This document shows, piece by piece, positions 23,057 through 43,700 of a stretch of DNA of 64,000 bases. The notes under the pieces are model-generated. The model saw only the letters and a program-made list of their open reading frames with translations. It was not told where the DNA came from and ran no database searches. Where the stretch lies: assembly GCA_018857735.1 (NCBI GenBank), contig JABMCL010001559.1:122501-186500 (forward strand), read 5' to 3'. How positions within the stretch are numbered: the first letter of the stretch is position 1; every line of letters starts with the position of its first letter. The translations under genes were made by a program, and so were the position numbers. This DNA comes from Alviniconcha marisindica. Its lineage: Eukaryota; Mollusca; Gastropoda; Provannidae.

Positions 23057-26000
23057 CACACATGAACACCCGAACACACACGCATACACGAATGCATACG
23101 CCCACGCCCCCTCGACCACATACACATGGTTTTACCAGAAGAGCTGTAGTTACTCTACACCGGATCCCCCCCCCCCCCCCCCCCTTCCCCTCCCCCAACC
23201 AACTTTTGTTTGTTTTTTGTTGCTTCTCTCTCCTCTAGCCTTTGCTTCTCTCTCCTCTAGTGCATAATACGCACAAACACCCACCCAGCCACACTCCGAG
23301 CATCGCTTTCCGGCATCTTCCTCCAAACTCAGCCAGAATTAGTTACGGCACTCTTTATCTCCGCGCATCTCGCCACCGACGCTGTCAAGACTGTGGAAGA
23401 AACATAGCGTCCAAGCATGCACGTTAACATGAGGCGCGTCCGCTACAGGTAGAAAAAGGGTTCCGTCTCGATTCAAACGATTCTGGTTTATTTGTGCCGG
23501 TGAAAGCAACGTGGGCGGTTATAAAAGAAAAGCCTAGTATAATTTGAGTTTCTGTTGCAAACTTACTACCGTCTGAGCATCAACGTTAGATGACAGCTTT
23601 CGGTAATCAATCATGACAGTGGTTGGAGGAATGATGCCGTTAACCAGTGCTTGGAGTTTGACACACACACCTGCGGGTTCACCGACCTGCACGACTGATG
23701 CTGGCGGTTATGCCATGCCACAAAGCCGGACATCAACGTGGCAATAACAGAACTATGGACCTGCATTACATGTAGCTATAGGTCCATGAACAAAACCTTC
23801 CCGCAGCACTAGCCTACCAAACCGTACCAACTTCCTCCGCTCCTTGAACAGGGCGTCCAGCTGGTAGATGGCGGCGTACTCGCCGGTACTGTCCACGCAC
23901 GTGTACTGCCCCGCGTCCTCCACCTCCACCCCGCGGATGACCAGCGAGCCCTGGGGCTTCAGCGTCAGGCGCTTACTCTGCTCCACGGTCGTCAGGGTGG
24001 AGTCCGAGCGCCGGACATGCTGCCACACAGCCTGCTGGGCCAGCTTGTCCTGGTCAGGGCGCGAGCTGACGATGATGATGAACGAGGCTAGGCTTAGTGT
24101 CCTCAGGTGTCGGGCGGACATTGTTAGGATATCGAACTGCGTTCGTTCAATGTCGCTTTACGTCCACGGAGGCTGTACGGACTATAACTAGGGACGGGGA
24201 GCCCAGGACGGCCACCTCGACTTTCACAGAGCACCTGAGCTCTGAAGCGAGCTGCTTCTTCTTCTCAAGTTCTGGTGTTGCTTTACGTCCACAGAGACAA
24301 TAAGGACTACTGATTAGGAACGGGAAGCCAGGACGGCCACCTCGACTTTTAGTTTTACACAACTCCTGAGCTCTAAAGCGAGCTTCTTCTTCTCCTTGTT
24401 TTGCTTTACGTCCACAGAGACCATACGGATTTATTAGGGACGGGGAGCCCAGGACGTCCACCTCGACATTCACACAGCCCCTGAGCTCTGAAGCGAGCTT
24501 CTTCTTTTTATTATTATTATATTATTTTGCTTTACGTCCACAGAGACCTAGGACTTATTGGGACGGGCCCAGGACGTCCACCTCCACATTCACACAGCCC
24601 CTGAGCTCTGAAGCGAGTTTCTTCTTCTTATTATTATTTTGCTTTACGTCCACAGAGACCGTACGGACTTATTAGGGACGTCCACCTCCACATTCACACA
24701 GCTCCTGAACTCTGAAGCGAGTTTCTTATTATTATTATTATTTTGCTTACGTCCACAGAGACCGTACGGACTTATTAGGGACGGGGAGCCCAGGACGTCC
24801 ACCTCCACATTCACACAGCTCTTGAACTCTGAAGCGAGTTTCTTCTTCTTATTATTATTATTTTGCTTTACGTCCACAGAGATCGTACGGACTTATTAGG
24901 GACGGGGAGCCCAGGACGTCCACCTCCACATTCACACAGCTCTTGAACTCTGAAGCGAGCTGCAAGGATGCTGGGATATTAACGTCTCTCCAAATTCGGA
25001 GTGACAGATGCGAATAGCCAAATCAAGAGGCGCAGACACCTTTCGACCTCTTGTTTTTTTGTTTTTGTTTTTTGCCTTTCTAGTGTCATCGACGAATAAA
25101 TTACGTGACTTGATAGAACATTTTGCGAAACACCAAGGGCATAACGTTTCATCGAATGTTCGCTGTCATTTTTTCTAATTAACAAAATTAATATTTCTTT
25201 GCTTTTTGGTCGTTGTTTTTAGTTAGACTGATTGATTTATTTATTTTGGGGGTGGGGGAGTGGTGTTGGTTGGCTGATTTTTTTTAATTCGAAATAATTA
25301 TTTCTGGACTGTTCATTTTGTTGACGTAACGCTGTTTGGAAACTGTTACAATAACGGCAAATGGTCACTATTGCCCTTTCTCGGCTAACTAGCCAGCCAT
25401 TAGCAGACGACAGCTCAGGGTGGGCATGCGCATTAGACCTATAAATGGCATCTTCCCTGTCAACATGTGGCCTCTCGATCGTTGTACGCGACTGTGACAG
25501 TAAGCAGAGGTTTGTTGTCTAACCAACGACACAGAAAACTGCTCTGTCTTTGCCGAAGCGATCGCTTGTAGGGCAAACAAAACTCCTAAATGTCAGCCGG
25601 TATCTTTCAAGCACGTGGGCGTCATCTGTTAAAACCTAGTAATGCTAGCAAATTATTTACCACCACCCCCTCACCCACACACATTTGTTCCAAAAAAGTT
25701 TTTATTTTTATTTCAGTGTTTGTAGCCTATAAAAAAAAAATCTTTAAAAAAAAGAAAAAGAAAAGAAAAGAATGACTGCTAGCGTTCTAAAACAAGATCC
25801 AAACACACATGGTTCAAACGAACGCTATTTATTAGGACAAAACACAACATGCGAATTTTCGAGCAATCCCCTTTATCAAGCTACAAAACGACACTTAAAC
25901 AACATTCTTCCAAGCACAAGACGCACAAACAACATAGGTCAACCAAAAATAGATAAGTGTCTTAGCTCCCCATCTCATTTTCTGCTGTTTGACGGTTGTT

Positions 26001-27150
26001 TAAGTGTCGTTTGGACAGAATGTGTTTGGATTCCGTCTCGTGTCATTCCTGCTGCTTGACAATGGTACTACGATGTTTCTTAGACTTTCCCCTACCATCT
26101 AGGCGTGATTACACACTGACACACACACACACAGCTGACTCACTCTCATTATCTGAAATTACTGTCTCGCTTGTAACAGGTAGACTGCCAAAAATATTCA
26201 CAATGCCCAGTCTTCTGTTTACTTATTTTGGTAGGTGTTCTATGCTGTGTATTCTGATCAGTCAGGAAAACTTGATTTTCTCAAACAAGAACGACAGAGC
26301 TGCAGAAGATAAGGCCCAGTAGTGTAATTTCAGTTTTGTCTACTGTAAACTCACATATGGAAGTTGTCAGTCCACAAAAACTAAGGTAAAATTATTGAAA
26401 AGTTTCATCAACGTTTATTGGTGGGTGTTTTTTTCTTTCTTTCTTTTTCCGGGGGTCTTTATTATTACATAAATGTTCCAGTCTCTGCCTTATTACAGAA
26501 TTTACCAGAGAATACCAGGAGTCTGAGCACGCGCATGTGAGTGCGTGCGTGTATGCGTGTCTAAAGAGTGGATGGAGAACAGGTTGCTATCCGGATGTGA
26601 GTTCGAACATGCAAGCGATTAATCCCGATCGATTTATGCTCAAAAATCACCCGATCCCCACACCCCCTACACTTAGTTACCAGACAGTGCATTTGAGGGT
26701 GACCCTTTCTCCTTGTAAAGCCATGATGGCATGAACCGGCTTCATCTTGCCCATCTCCAACTGCCTGGCTTCTTCGTACCGCTTCGTCACACATTGGTAG
26801 TATGTCTGGTATATCTCCGATGCCTCCTCTCTTGACAGATCCCACTCTTGCTTCTTGCCACGCATTTTCTTCCACATGTTTTTCATTTTGTCCGTGATCC
26901 CGCGACCTTTCCTTTGATTTGTAGTGATTTCGCTAGATCTATTGTCTGTGGCTTTCTCTCCGAGACTAGATCTAGCACGTTGTTGATGGCTTGTTCTGTC
27001 TACGTCAACTTCGTCCAGAAGCGTGGTATACTTTAGACGGATGGGTTTAGTTTCGTGACGGAAGAGCTCTCCTTTGCTATACCCTCCCATCTGAATTAGA
27101 GCCAACAGTAAGAAAGTGCTCATTCGGTCGATTCGAATGCATCCCGCCAT
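18704..27150 (-). CDS. FAM187-like immunoglobulin-domain type I membrane protein (6 coding exons)
   Basis: Exons on the minus strand: 27150-26681, 24065-23828, 22818-22675, 21266-20929, 19694-19539, 18869-18704; 1512 nt, 503 aa plus stop. Order: a signal-peptide-like start ([17 protein letters not shown]), a basic charged region to about residue 140, a first Ig-like domain (Cys154, Trp171, and DAGQYTC ending at Cys213), a [11 protein letters not shown] segment, a Cys-containing linker, a second Ig-like domain (Cys396, Trp407, Cys450 in DTAVYNCW), a membrane segment at about 475-496 and a short lysine tail. Domain order, the WxxW-CxxC segment and the spacing of the second Ig fold match vertebrate FAM187A/B, whose molecular function is not established. 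Human FAM187A is about 413 aa, so the N-terminus is longer here. The exon 2/exon 3 junction is the least certain border: the donor at 23828 is weak and was chosen because it keeps phase. Introns hold very large junction-derived arrays. Confidence 0.8.
19725..20945. repeat. 34-bp minisatellite, about 35 copies, derived from the FAM187-like exon 4 donor
   Basis: The consensus unit on the plus strand is ACACCTACCTACACTGCAGA then ATGAGGTGCCATAA. The last copy is the true end of exon 4 (20929), where the minus strand reads CTGCAGTGTAG followed by the donor GTAGGT. Most units therefore repeat about 15 exonic bases plus an intact donor. Copies close to exon 4 are near identical; those near exon 5 are more varied and some carry TTGCTGCAAAATGAGG. 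Confidence 0.92.
21245..22140. repeat. Array of about 12 units (roughly 73 bp) derived from the FAM187-like exon 4 acceptor
   Basis: The unit contains CACGGGGTCCTTGGGGATTG, TTTTCTGCATATGTACATAA and AATGATTAAAGTCTTTATT. The first unit is the true 5' end of exon 4 with its acceptor (minus-strand TATGCAG at 21267-21273). Later units repeat about 25 exonic bases plus that acceptor. Units become degenerate and AAT-rich towards 22.1 kb. Confidence 0.9.
22220..23185. repeat. Microsatellite cluster around FAM187-like exon 3
   Basis: (GA)n at 22220-22300, (GT)n at about 22555-22670 touching the exon 3 donor, (GT)n plus poly-G at 22850-22908 about 30 bp before the exon 3 acceptor, then (CA)n/(CGCA)n at 22976-23065 and poly-C near 23166-23184. 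On the minus (sense) strand exon 3 is thus flanked by CA repeats on both sides. Confidence 0.85.
23280..23680 (+). repeat. Dispersed element copy 1 (about 400 bp; sister at 60940-61385)
   Basis: It shares in order: CCGGCATCTTCCTCCAAACT, AACATGAGGCGCGTCCGCT, GGTTATAAAAGA, GTATAATTTGAGTTTCTGTT, CAGTGGTTGGAGGAATGATG and CCAGTGCTTGGAGTTTGA with the copy in a NUP155 intron, in the same orientation. It is an unrecognised family. A short minus-strand reading ([14 protein letters not shown]) is shared as well. Confidence 0.7.
24125..24965. repeat. Array of about 8 units (roughly 95-105 bp) in FAM187-like intron 1
   Basis: The unit contains GCTTTACGTCCACAGAGACC, a TTATTAGGGACGGGGAGCCC part, AGGACGTCCACCTCCACATT and CACAGCTCCTGAACTCTGAA, followed by a CTT/ATT-rich spacer. 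Related single copies occur in reverse orientation near 61950-62065 and 3690-3755 and more faintly near 31480 and 38940. This looks like a tandemly amplified dispersed element rather than exon-derived. Confidence 0.85.
25785..26015. mobile_element. Fold-back family copy in FAM187-like intron 1
   Basis: It begins AACAAGATCCAAACACACAT and continues through CTATTTATTAGGACAAAACA and AATCCCCTTTATCAAGCTAC to ACGACACTTAAACAAC, then has GTTGTTTAAGTGTCGTTT in inverted orientation near 25994-26012. The right arm is truncated after that. It is the best-preserved left arm in the window. Confidence 0.55.
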
Positions 27151-27316
27151 TATCAAGTAAACGGGACTATGGGAATTTATTTTTAAATCGTCATATTTAT
27201 CACGTGATGTTTGCATGACCAGTTACATTCATCTTAATGTGGATCACGCGAGTTCCTTCATCCAATCAAGCAAGTTTTAGGCGCTGGTTTCACTTTCACT
27301 TTAGCCCCCCCCCCCA

Positions 27317-27348
<32 letters not shown>

Positions 27349-27645
27349 GTTAAAGCGGAGAAAAGAGTCGTCTGGATTATATGGAAAATTGAAAGCTCTC
27401 CAACGCAACCCTTTTGAACAAATACGTTCCTGTTTATTCACTGATTTTGGAAATAATAAAACACACACCAGCAGAGGTTAATACACACATAGACCACAAC
27501 ACATCAAAAGTATATAATCATGTGATGAGGAAGTGGGTCTGTGTGTGTACATGTACCTGGGGGCAGGATGATGGGAGTGGGGGCAAAGGGACAGCTCAAG
27601 ATGAACCGGGGAATCAAGCTGATGTTGACTGGGTGACCTGTGGGG
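27151..27645. other. Short gap between ZNG1 and the FAM187-like gene (same strand)
   Basis: Less than 500 bp separate the ZNG1 stop (27646) from the FAM187-like start (27150) on the same strand. It holds a candidate ZNG1 AATAAA on the minus strand (27438-27433), a poly-C/CT/CA tract at 27303-27347 and presumably the promoter of the downstream gene. No further exon was seen. Confidence 0.5.
27433..27438 (-). promoter_or_regulatory. Candidate ZNG1 poly(A) signal
   Basis: AATAAA on the minus strand about 208 nt after the ZNG1 stop codon; the first such hexamer seen after the stop. Confidence 0.45.
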
Positions 27646-38035
<10,390 letters not shown>

Positions 38036-38450
38036 TATTGCGTGGGAACTGTGTGCTTGTTCAGTGTAATAGACCTAAATCAGAACCTGAGAGCCAGTGT
38101 CAGTAATGGGTGACCTGAGAGCCAGTGTCAGTAATGGTTTCGTCAAAAGAGGCGCTCGAACTTACAAGCCACCAAACCAAAAGCGACTGGTATCAGCTAT
38201 CGCAATGAATCTCGCTTGCTGTTCGTCAGATAACAGATAGTTTAATGAAACAATTACTTAAAAGCACTTCAAAAGTATATACACGTCAAAAAGTGTTAAA
38301 ATGACACTGTAATCAAGAATAAATGTGCAAAATGCACGCTAATTTTTACTGCTACTGTGCTAGCAGAAGAACCGTCATGAAGCATGTTTCTTAAGAGTTA
38401 CCACCCCTCACGGAAGTGAAAGACCAATGGCGGCAAGCGAACCGGCGTGA
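38036..38450. promoter_or_regulatory. Promoter region upstream of ZNG1, possibly shared with NUP155
   Basis: About 380-400 bp upstream of the ZNG1 start are, close together, an ETS-type CGGAAGTG (38411-38418), a CCAAT box (38424-38428) and a YY1-like ATGGCGGC (38427-38434). This trio is typical of TATA-less housekeeping promoters. NUP155 starts 2.3 kb away in the other direction and seems to have a 5' UTR intron (acceptor at 40705), so its first non-coding exon may start from this same region. Function is inferred from motif clustering. Confidence 0.45.
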
Positions 38451-40607
38451 TTGACAAAATTTTGAAATTGACAGTTTGCCTGAGATTTTTCACGACAGCA
38501 ATCGGTTTGTTTTGTTATTCATGGCTTGCTTTGGATAGCACGACTTCTTGTTGGTCGTTTTTGTTTCTGTTACATTTTGTTCCAATCGGTGTCCGCTTCA
38601 AATAGTTCTTTTTAAATTTTTATGTTGTCGGCCAAAAGCGGATCCGTGATCTGTTCAAATGAACAAGACGACCATCGATGAAAAGGCCTTTTACAGTTTT
38701 AGTCTGTATTCCTATTCGTTTGGATAACGCGTGGCAGTTTTAATCTTTTTGTTTAGTGTTTTGGCAGTTGACATCTTCAAGTTTCTAGCAATAACGTGGC
38801 GAATGCTAGTCTGCTACTTTCAGTTTTAGTTCACCCATGCGACCTTTATCATGTTTCATTTGTTTGACTTCGACTTTGAGTTTGAGTCGACCAGGAGCAA
38901 AAGTAGGTATACTGATTTAGAACTAGGCAGGAATTGTAGCGCTTAACGCCCACAGAGACCACTCACGGTCTATTGGGGACAAGATGCTGGAGTAATCATC
39001 AACATGATTGTGGGCATCTTAAGTTCTATTTCTAACTTCTAAGGAAAGAAGAAGATGGTGGGGGGTGGTGGGGGTCGGGAGGTCGGGTACCTACGATTTT
39101 ATGAATAGCTCGGCCCAGGCGCTCTGACCTGCAGAGACTGAAGAGACTGTCAGCCACCACCAGAATAACACACGTTAACTCAGTTAAGTTGGTGATGACC
39201 CCCACCAGTGCAAAGCAACTTGTGTACTCTTCAACTTGCTCACCAGAAGCTGTCTGGACAACCAGCTGTTGAAACCTGTAGTGAAGGACGGTCCTTGAAC
39301 TCATGTGACAGTATTTGTGTGTATCCATTATCCATATCGCTGACTAAGGCTTTGTACTAATTGTAGTGTGGAAAAGTGGACATGTAGGATAAGTCTTTGA
39401 TCATTGAAATATTTAGGCTCTTTGACTCGCACAGTAACTGGATTGACAGGAGCTTATATATAATATCACCTCATGGCTAGTTGGCTAAAATATACAAGAC
39501 TAAATCCAGTGGCCAAGGTCTGAGTCATGATTGTCAGGTGAAGGACTGCTTTTTAGAATAATCAGAATGATTGTGGCAACTCACTGTCTTAGTCTTACTC
39601 TTACAGTCTTAGTCTTAACCTTACTCTTAATCAGTGGAAGAAGACATTTATTGCTGGGTATGCCATGCACATGAAATGAATTAAAATGGGTACTGATGAT
39701 TATACACAAGCATTGACTGACTTGAAAGAACTGAAAAAGTCCATCACTTGGCCTTGGCTGCCGAGGGGTCAAATCCATGCCAGCTGCTTTTGGTGTATAA
39801 CAGTTTAACTTTAACACATTTAAGTTATTGGCAGTTTACAGCACTTGCAACATGGTGTTACTGTTAGACCATACAGCTTGAGACGTCACACCCTTTTTTT
39901 GCTTCATTTTTCATAATAGGCATAGTGTGTTACTGTCTTTGATCTTGTATGTCGCAGGACCAAACATGAGGTATAGATGCGATAGGAGGGGAGTGTGTGC
40001 ATGTGAATTAGATGGTGCTTGGCGTGGCAATCAGTCATTTTGAAGTCCTCAAGTGTAGGGGACTTCACCTGGTCGTCACTGATGTGGTTTCAGTCGCTGG
40101 TGGTGCAGACAAAAAAGAAAAGTTCTTGTGCTGTTCAGTATTTGAGTGGGGGACTAAGAAGGGTCTGGAGTTCACAGTTACTTTGTTTGAATTATTACAG
40201 TATTACTACTAGCATTACTTGTATTAATCTGTTACACTTACAGTGTTAGTGTTACACTACAGCCAGCTTTCCAGGCTGGAACTGTGTGGAAAGTATACTG
40301 CTACTGCATAGGCCCGATAGGGAGGGCACAGGAAGAAAAGTAAATTTTGTACAGGTGCTGAATGAAAGCCTGGAAATGTCCTGGTATTTGAAATAAATAA
40401 ATATAATAAATTCCAGGCCTGCATTCCAGTACTGCTGCCTATCTCCATCTTTCTCAGTTTGTGTTCATTCAAATTATGCTGATTTAAGTGTTATATGACT
40501 TGGTATTTAATCTGTATAAGAAAACTAATATCAACACAGACACAAACTGTGCATGCATTGTTGAGTTCAATCTTAAAAAAAGAACCTATTACGAAATTGC
40601 TTTTCAG
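38451..40607. other. Intergenic region between ZNG1 and NUP155
   Basis: No coding exon was recognised. It contains the inverted dispersed repeat copy at 39060-39290 (with a 98-aa minus-strand frame ending in a run like RAIHKIVG followed by a GTACC donor-like site) and plain AT-rich sequence. A non-coding first exon of NUP155 could be here. Confidence 0.45.
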
Positions 40608-40625
40608 TACTTCTCTCTCTCTCTA

Positions 40626-40656
<31 letters not shown>

Positions 40657-40722
40657 ATCTCTATCTCTCTCTCTCTATCTCAGTTGTTGCTTGTGTTGTG
40701 TGCAGCAATAACTGAATAAGGG
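40608..40722 (+). promoter_or_regulatory. Probable 5' UTR splice acceptor before the NUP155 start codon
   Basis: A CT/CTAT tract (40608-40682) is followed by GTTGTTGCTTGTGTTGTG and TGCAG ending at 40705, just 17 nt before the ATG at 40723. The long pyrimidine tract and AG suggest that the start codon lies in exon 2 and that a non-coding first exon sits upstream, perhaps near 38.4-38.9 kb. No donor was assigned. Confidence 0.45.
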
Positions 40723-43700
40723 ATGGCATCCATCTTGGGAGGGGGGCTGCCTCCCTTGTCAGTTCAGGACATGTTGGAGAATTCAGGTCGACTGGTGGAC
40801 AAGTTTCTGCATGATGATCGCAGCTACCTTGACCTTTCCGAACAACTCCAGATCCCCGCACACAGTAAGCACAAAGTTGGTCTTTGAAATATGAACGGTG
40901 TTGAGGGGGATTTTACTGTTGCATGAAGTACAGCACATGTCTCCAGTTTTGACCATTAAGATGGCAATGGCCAGCAGTAAAATTGATGAAAATGTGGAAA
41001 TTCTGTGGTACTTTTCTTCATTTAATTCTGGGCTTCTTTTAAGTTCTTATTGTGTACACATGGTAATGGTTAAAAAAGCCAGCCTTTTTTCAGTACCAGT
41101 ATTGTTCACCTAATAATGGTATTAGTAACATAGTAATAACTTGATCATTTATCCCTTGTTTTTTGCTTAGTACTACTAACACTCAACACTACAAGTACAA
41201 CTTGTACAGTTTAATATGTGATTAATGTTTAAATTGAAAACATTTTTACTTTAAAAAACACACCCTATGCTACACTGCATAGGGTGTGTTTTTTAAAGTA
41301 AAAATGTTTTCAATTTAAACATTAATCACATATTAAACTGTACAAGTTGTACTTGTAGTGTTGAGTGTTAGTAGTACTAAGCAAAACTGGTTCCAGTTCC
41401 AGTTTGTTTGAGTATTTATAATTCAAATGAAAGATTTTTGTTCTGACTGGTCTTTGGACTTAATTGTTACAACCATTGCACAACCATAAGTTTAAAAAAA
41501 TATTGTTGATAATGATATAAACTTCTTTTTTTCTTCTTCTTTTTTTTACTAAATATTTAATCAATGCTGATTTGCTGAATAAAATGAAAATGAAACACAA
41601 CACTGAATCAAAAATAGGATGTGTTTATTAGAATTTATGAAGCATAGTTGTTTCCATGACTGCAGCATGAAATAAGGTCATCAACGACATTTTTTTACAT
41701 TTTATCTGTCGGATGTAACGATTATTGGATGGACATAACATTTCCCATGCTCACAATACACAGCTTATAAAATAACATTGCTGATTTCCCTACACTGCAA
41801 CAAAATGTTACCAGCTGATTTAGTAGTGGTTTTAATGACTGCAGCACTAAACAAATTGCTTGTATAGTTGTAATTTTGTCAAAGGCCCTTTTTCAGCATT
41901 TTATCTGTTGGATGTAACAACTCTATGGTGGACACAACACTTCCTTTCCTGTAAAACATATGCACAGCTAATAAAATCACTTAGTTTCCTACATCTGACA
42001 CATTGCTGTAAATACTGAACAAGGCCGAAACCATTATTTAAAGTAATGCACTGTCGGATGCCTCGCATATCAGAGGACACAATGGAATATGTAACACTGG
42101 ACAGTCAGTATGTGACTTAGAAAAAGTACAGCCAAGTTGTCATTATTATTCTTTCATTGACAAAACGGAAAACCATGTGAATTACAAATGTACATTCACC
42201 CTATACCCTATTGTTAACAGCAGGTAAAATTCAATTACGAAAGACATTGATTTGGCATTCAAGTCTCACTACCTGGAATAACAACTGTAACACATTGTAA
42301 GTAACCAGAAACAGTAATGCAAAATCTGGAAACTGATGACAAAGCATAGAGAATTTTCCATGTTAACACTAATTCTTCCCATCCTAATAAATATAAAAGA
42401 TTTGTTTTCAGTGAGTTGGCACTTCAGCATTGAGACATATCTTTATTTTTCTGCTGTTCCTAAGTACTGCAGTGCTTCCCAGGATGAATCTGGCTTCATG
42501 CTCCACTAATGTTGTCCCTGCTGTGTCATGAAAAACACTTGCTCTTGCCCTTTTGGAGCATCGACCTCTTTAGCCTGAAAAGAAACATGCATGTGTACAA
42601 AATAAGGCAATGTAACAACTGTTTTTGAGGATATGTCTCCTTATTTATAGGTTGCAACTCTGGAGACCTACATGCATATAAGATATTGTGTGTGTCTGCA
42701 CGCGCACGGTGTGTGTTTTGACTTTCCCCGAATATATATACATATCTATATCAGACATTAGGTAATATTACTAATATATATAGTGCTGTAGTTGAAACAT
42801 AATAACACAAATACCAGGTTACCCCCTCCTTTTTTAAATTTCTGTTCATTTGGTTCTTCATCCCTACTAACTTCCACCCCCACCCTACATTGTGCCACAG
42901 TGTATTGTATTTTGTGTTGTGTGAATTTTTTGTCTTCATGTTGCATATTTATAGTGAATTGTCACAATAATTCTACTTTATATGTTGCACTGTATTGTAT
43001 TTATATTGCAATGCACATATAAAACTACATCAGTTAAGAAATGCTATTCTGGTTTTCACTAGTTTCAGCACCCACTTTAGAATGCATCTGTCCTGCTAGA
43101 AATAGAATCAAAACAACAATAACAATATGCTTTATTCATCCCAGGAAATGGGAGGCCTGGGAAGAAAAATAATTTTTAAAAAACGTCTCCCTAATCACAA
43201 TGTTAATGTCATGGTAATGCTTCTTTGTCTTTTCTTCTTCTTCTTTTTGTTGTTGTTGTGTGTTTGTACAATTTGTATAAATTGGTATAAATAGATAATT
43301 TACGGCTATGCCTTTTTTAAACTCTTAGTTCACATCACAGACGGCAATAATAAACCTGTAGAGTTGCAGAAGTGTACTGAGGAGTAAGAATTTGTGTCAT
43401 GGCATCATGCTGTTCCGATCGACTGAACAAATGAAAAAAACGCTGTCCGAAGCGGCAAATCAACTCCGAAACGTGTGCCGTCGTAAACACGGTATTTCGC
43501 CATATGAAGTAAACACTTGAATGTATAAGTTTTTCTCTTCAGTCGGAAACACTAAGAAAAAACTAGTTCATTGATCGAAACGTGGACATTACTGTGCAAA
43601 ATTCGGTCACTCGCGATCGAAACACTGACCTAAGGCCCGCTGTGTCATCCGAGAAACAGCGGGCTATCGAACGAAGACATCACTTTGAATTTGCACACTG

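Noticed and set aside
39032..39328. 98-aa minus-strand frame as an exon of a gene between ZNG1 and NUP155
   Set aside because: Its sequence is shared with an inverted repeat copy at 36.4 kb and no partner exons were found, so a decayed element is more likely.
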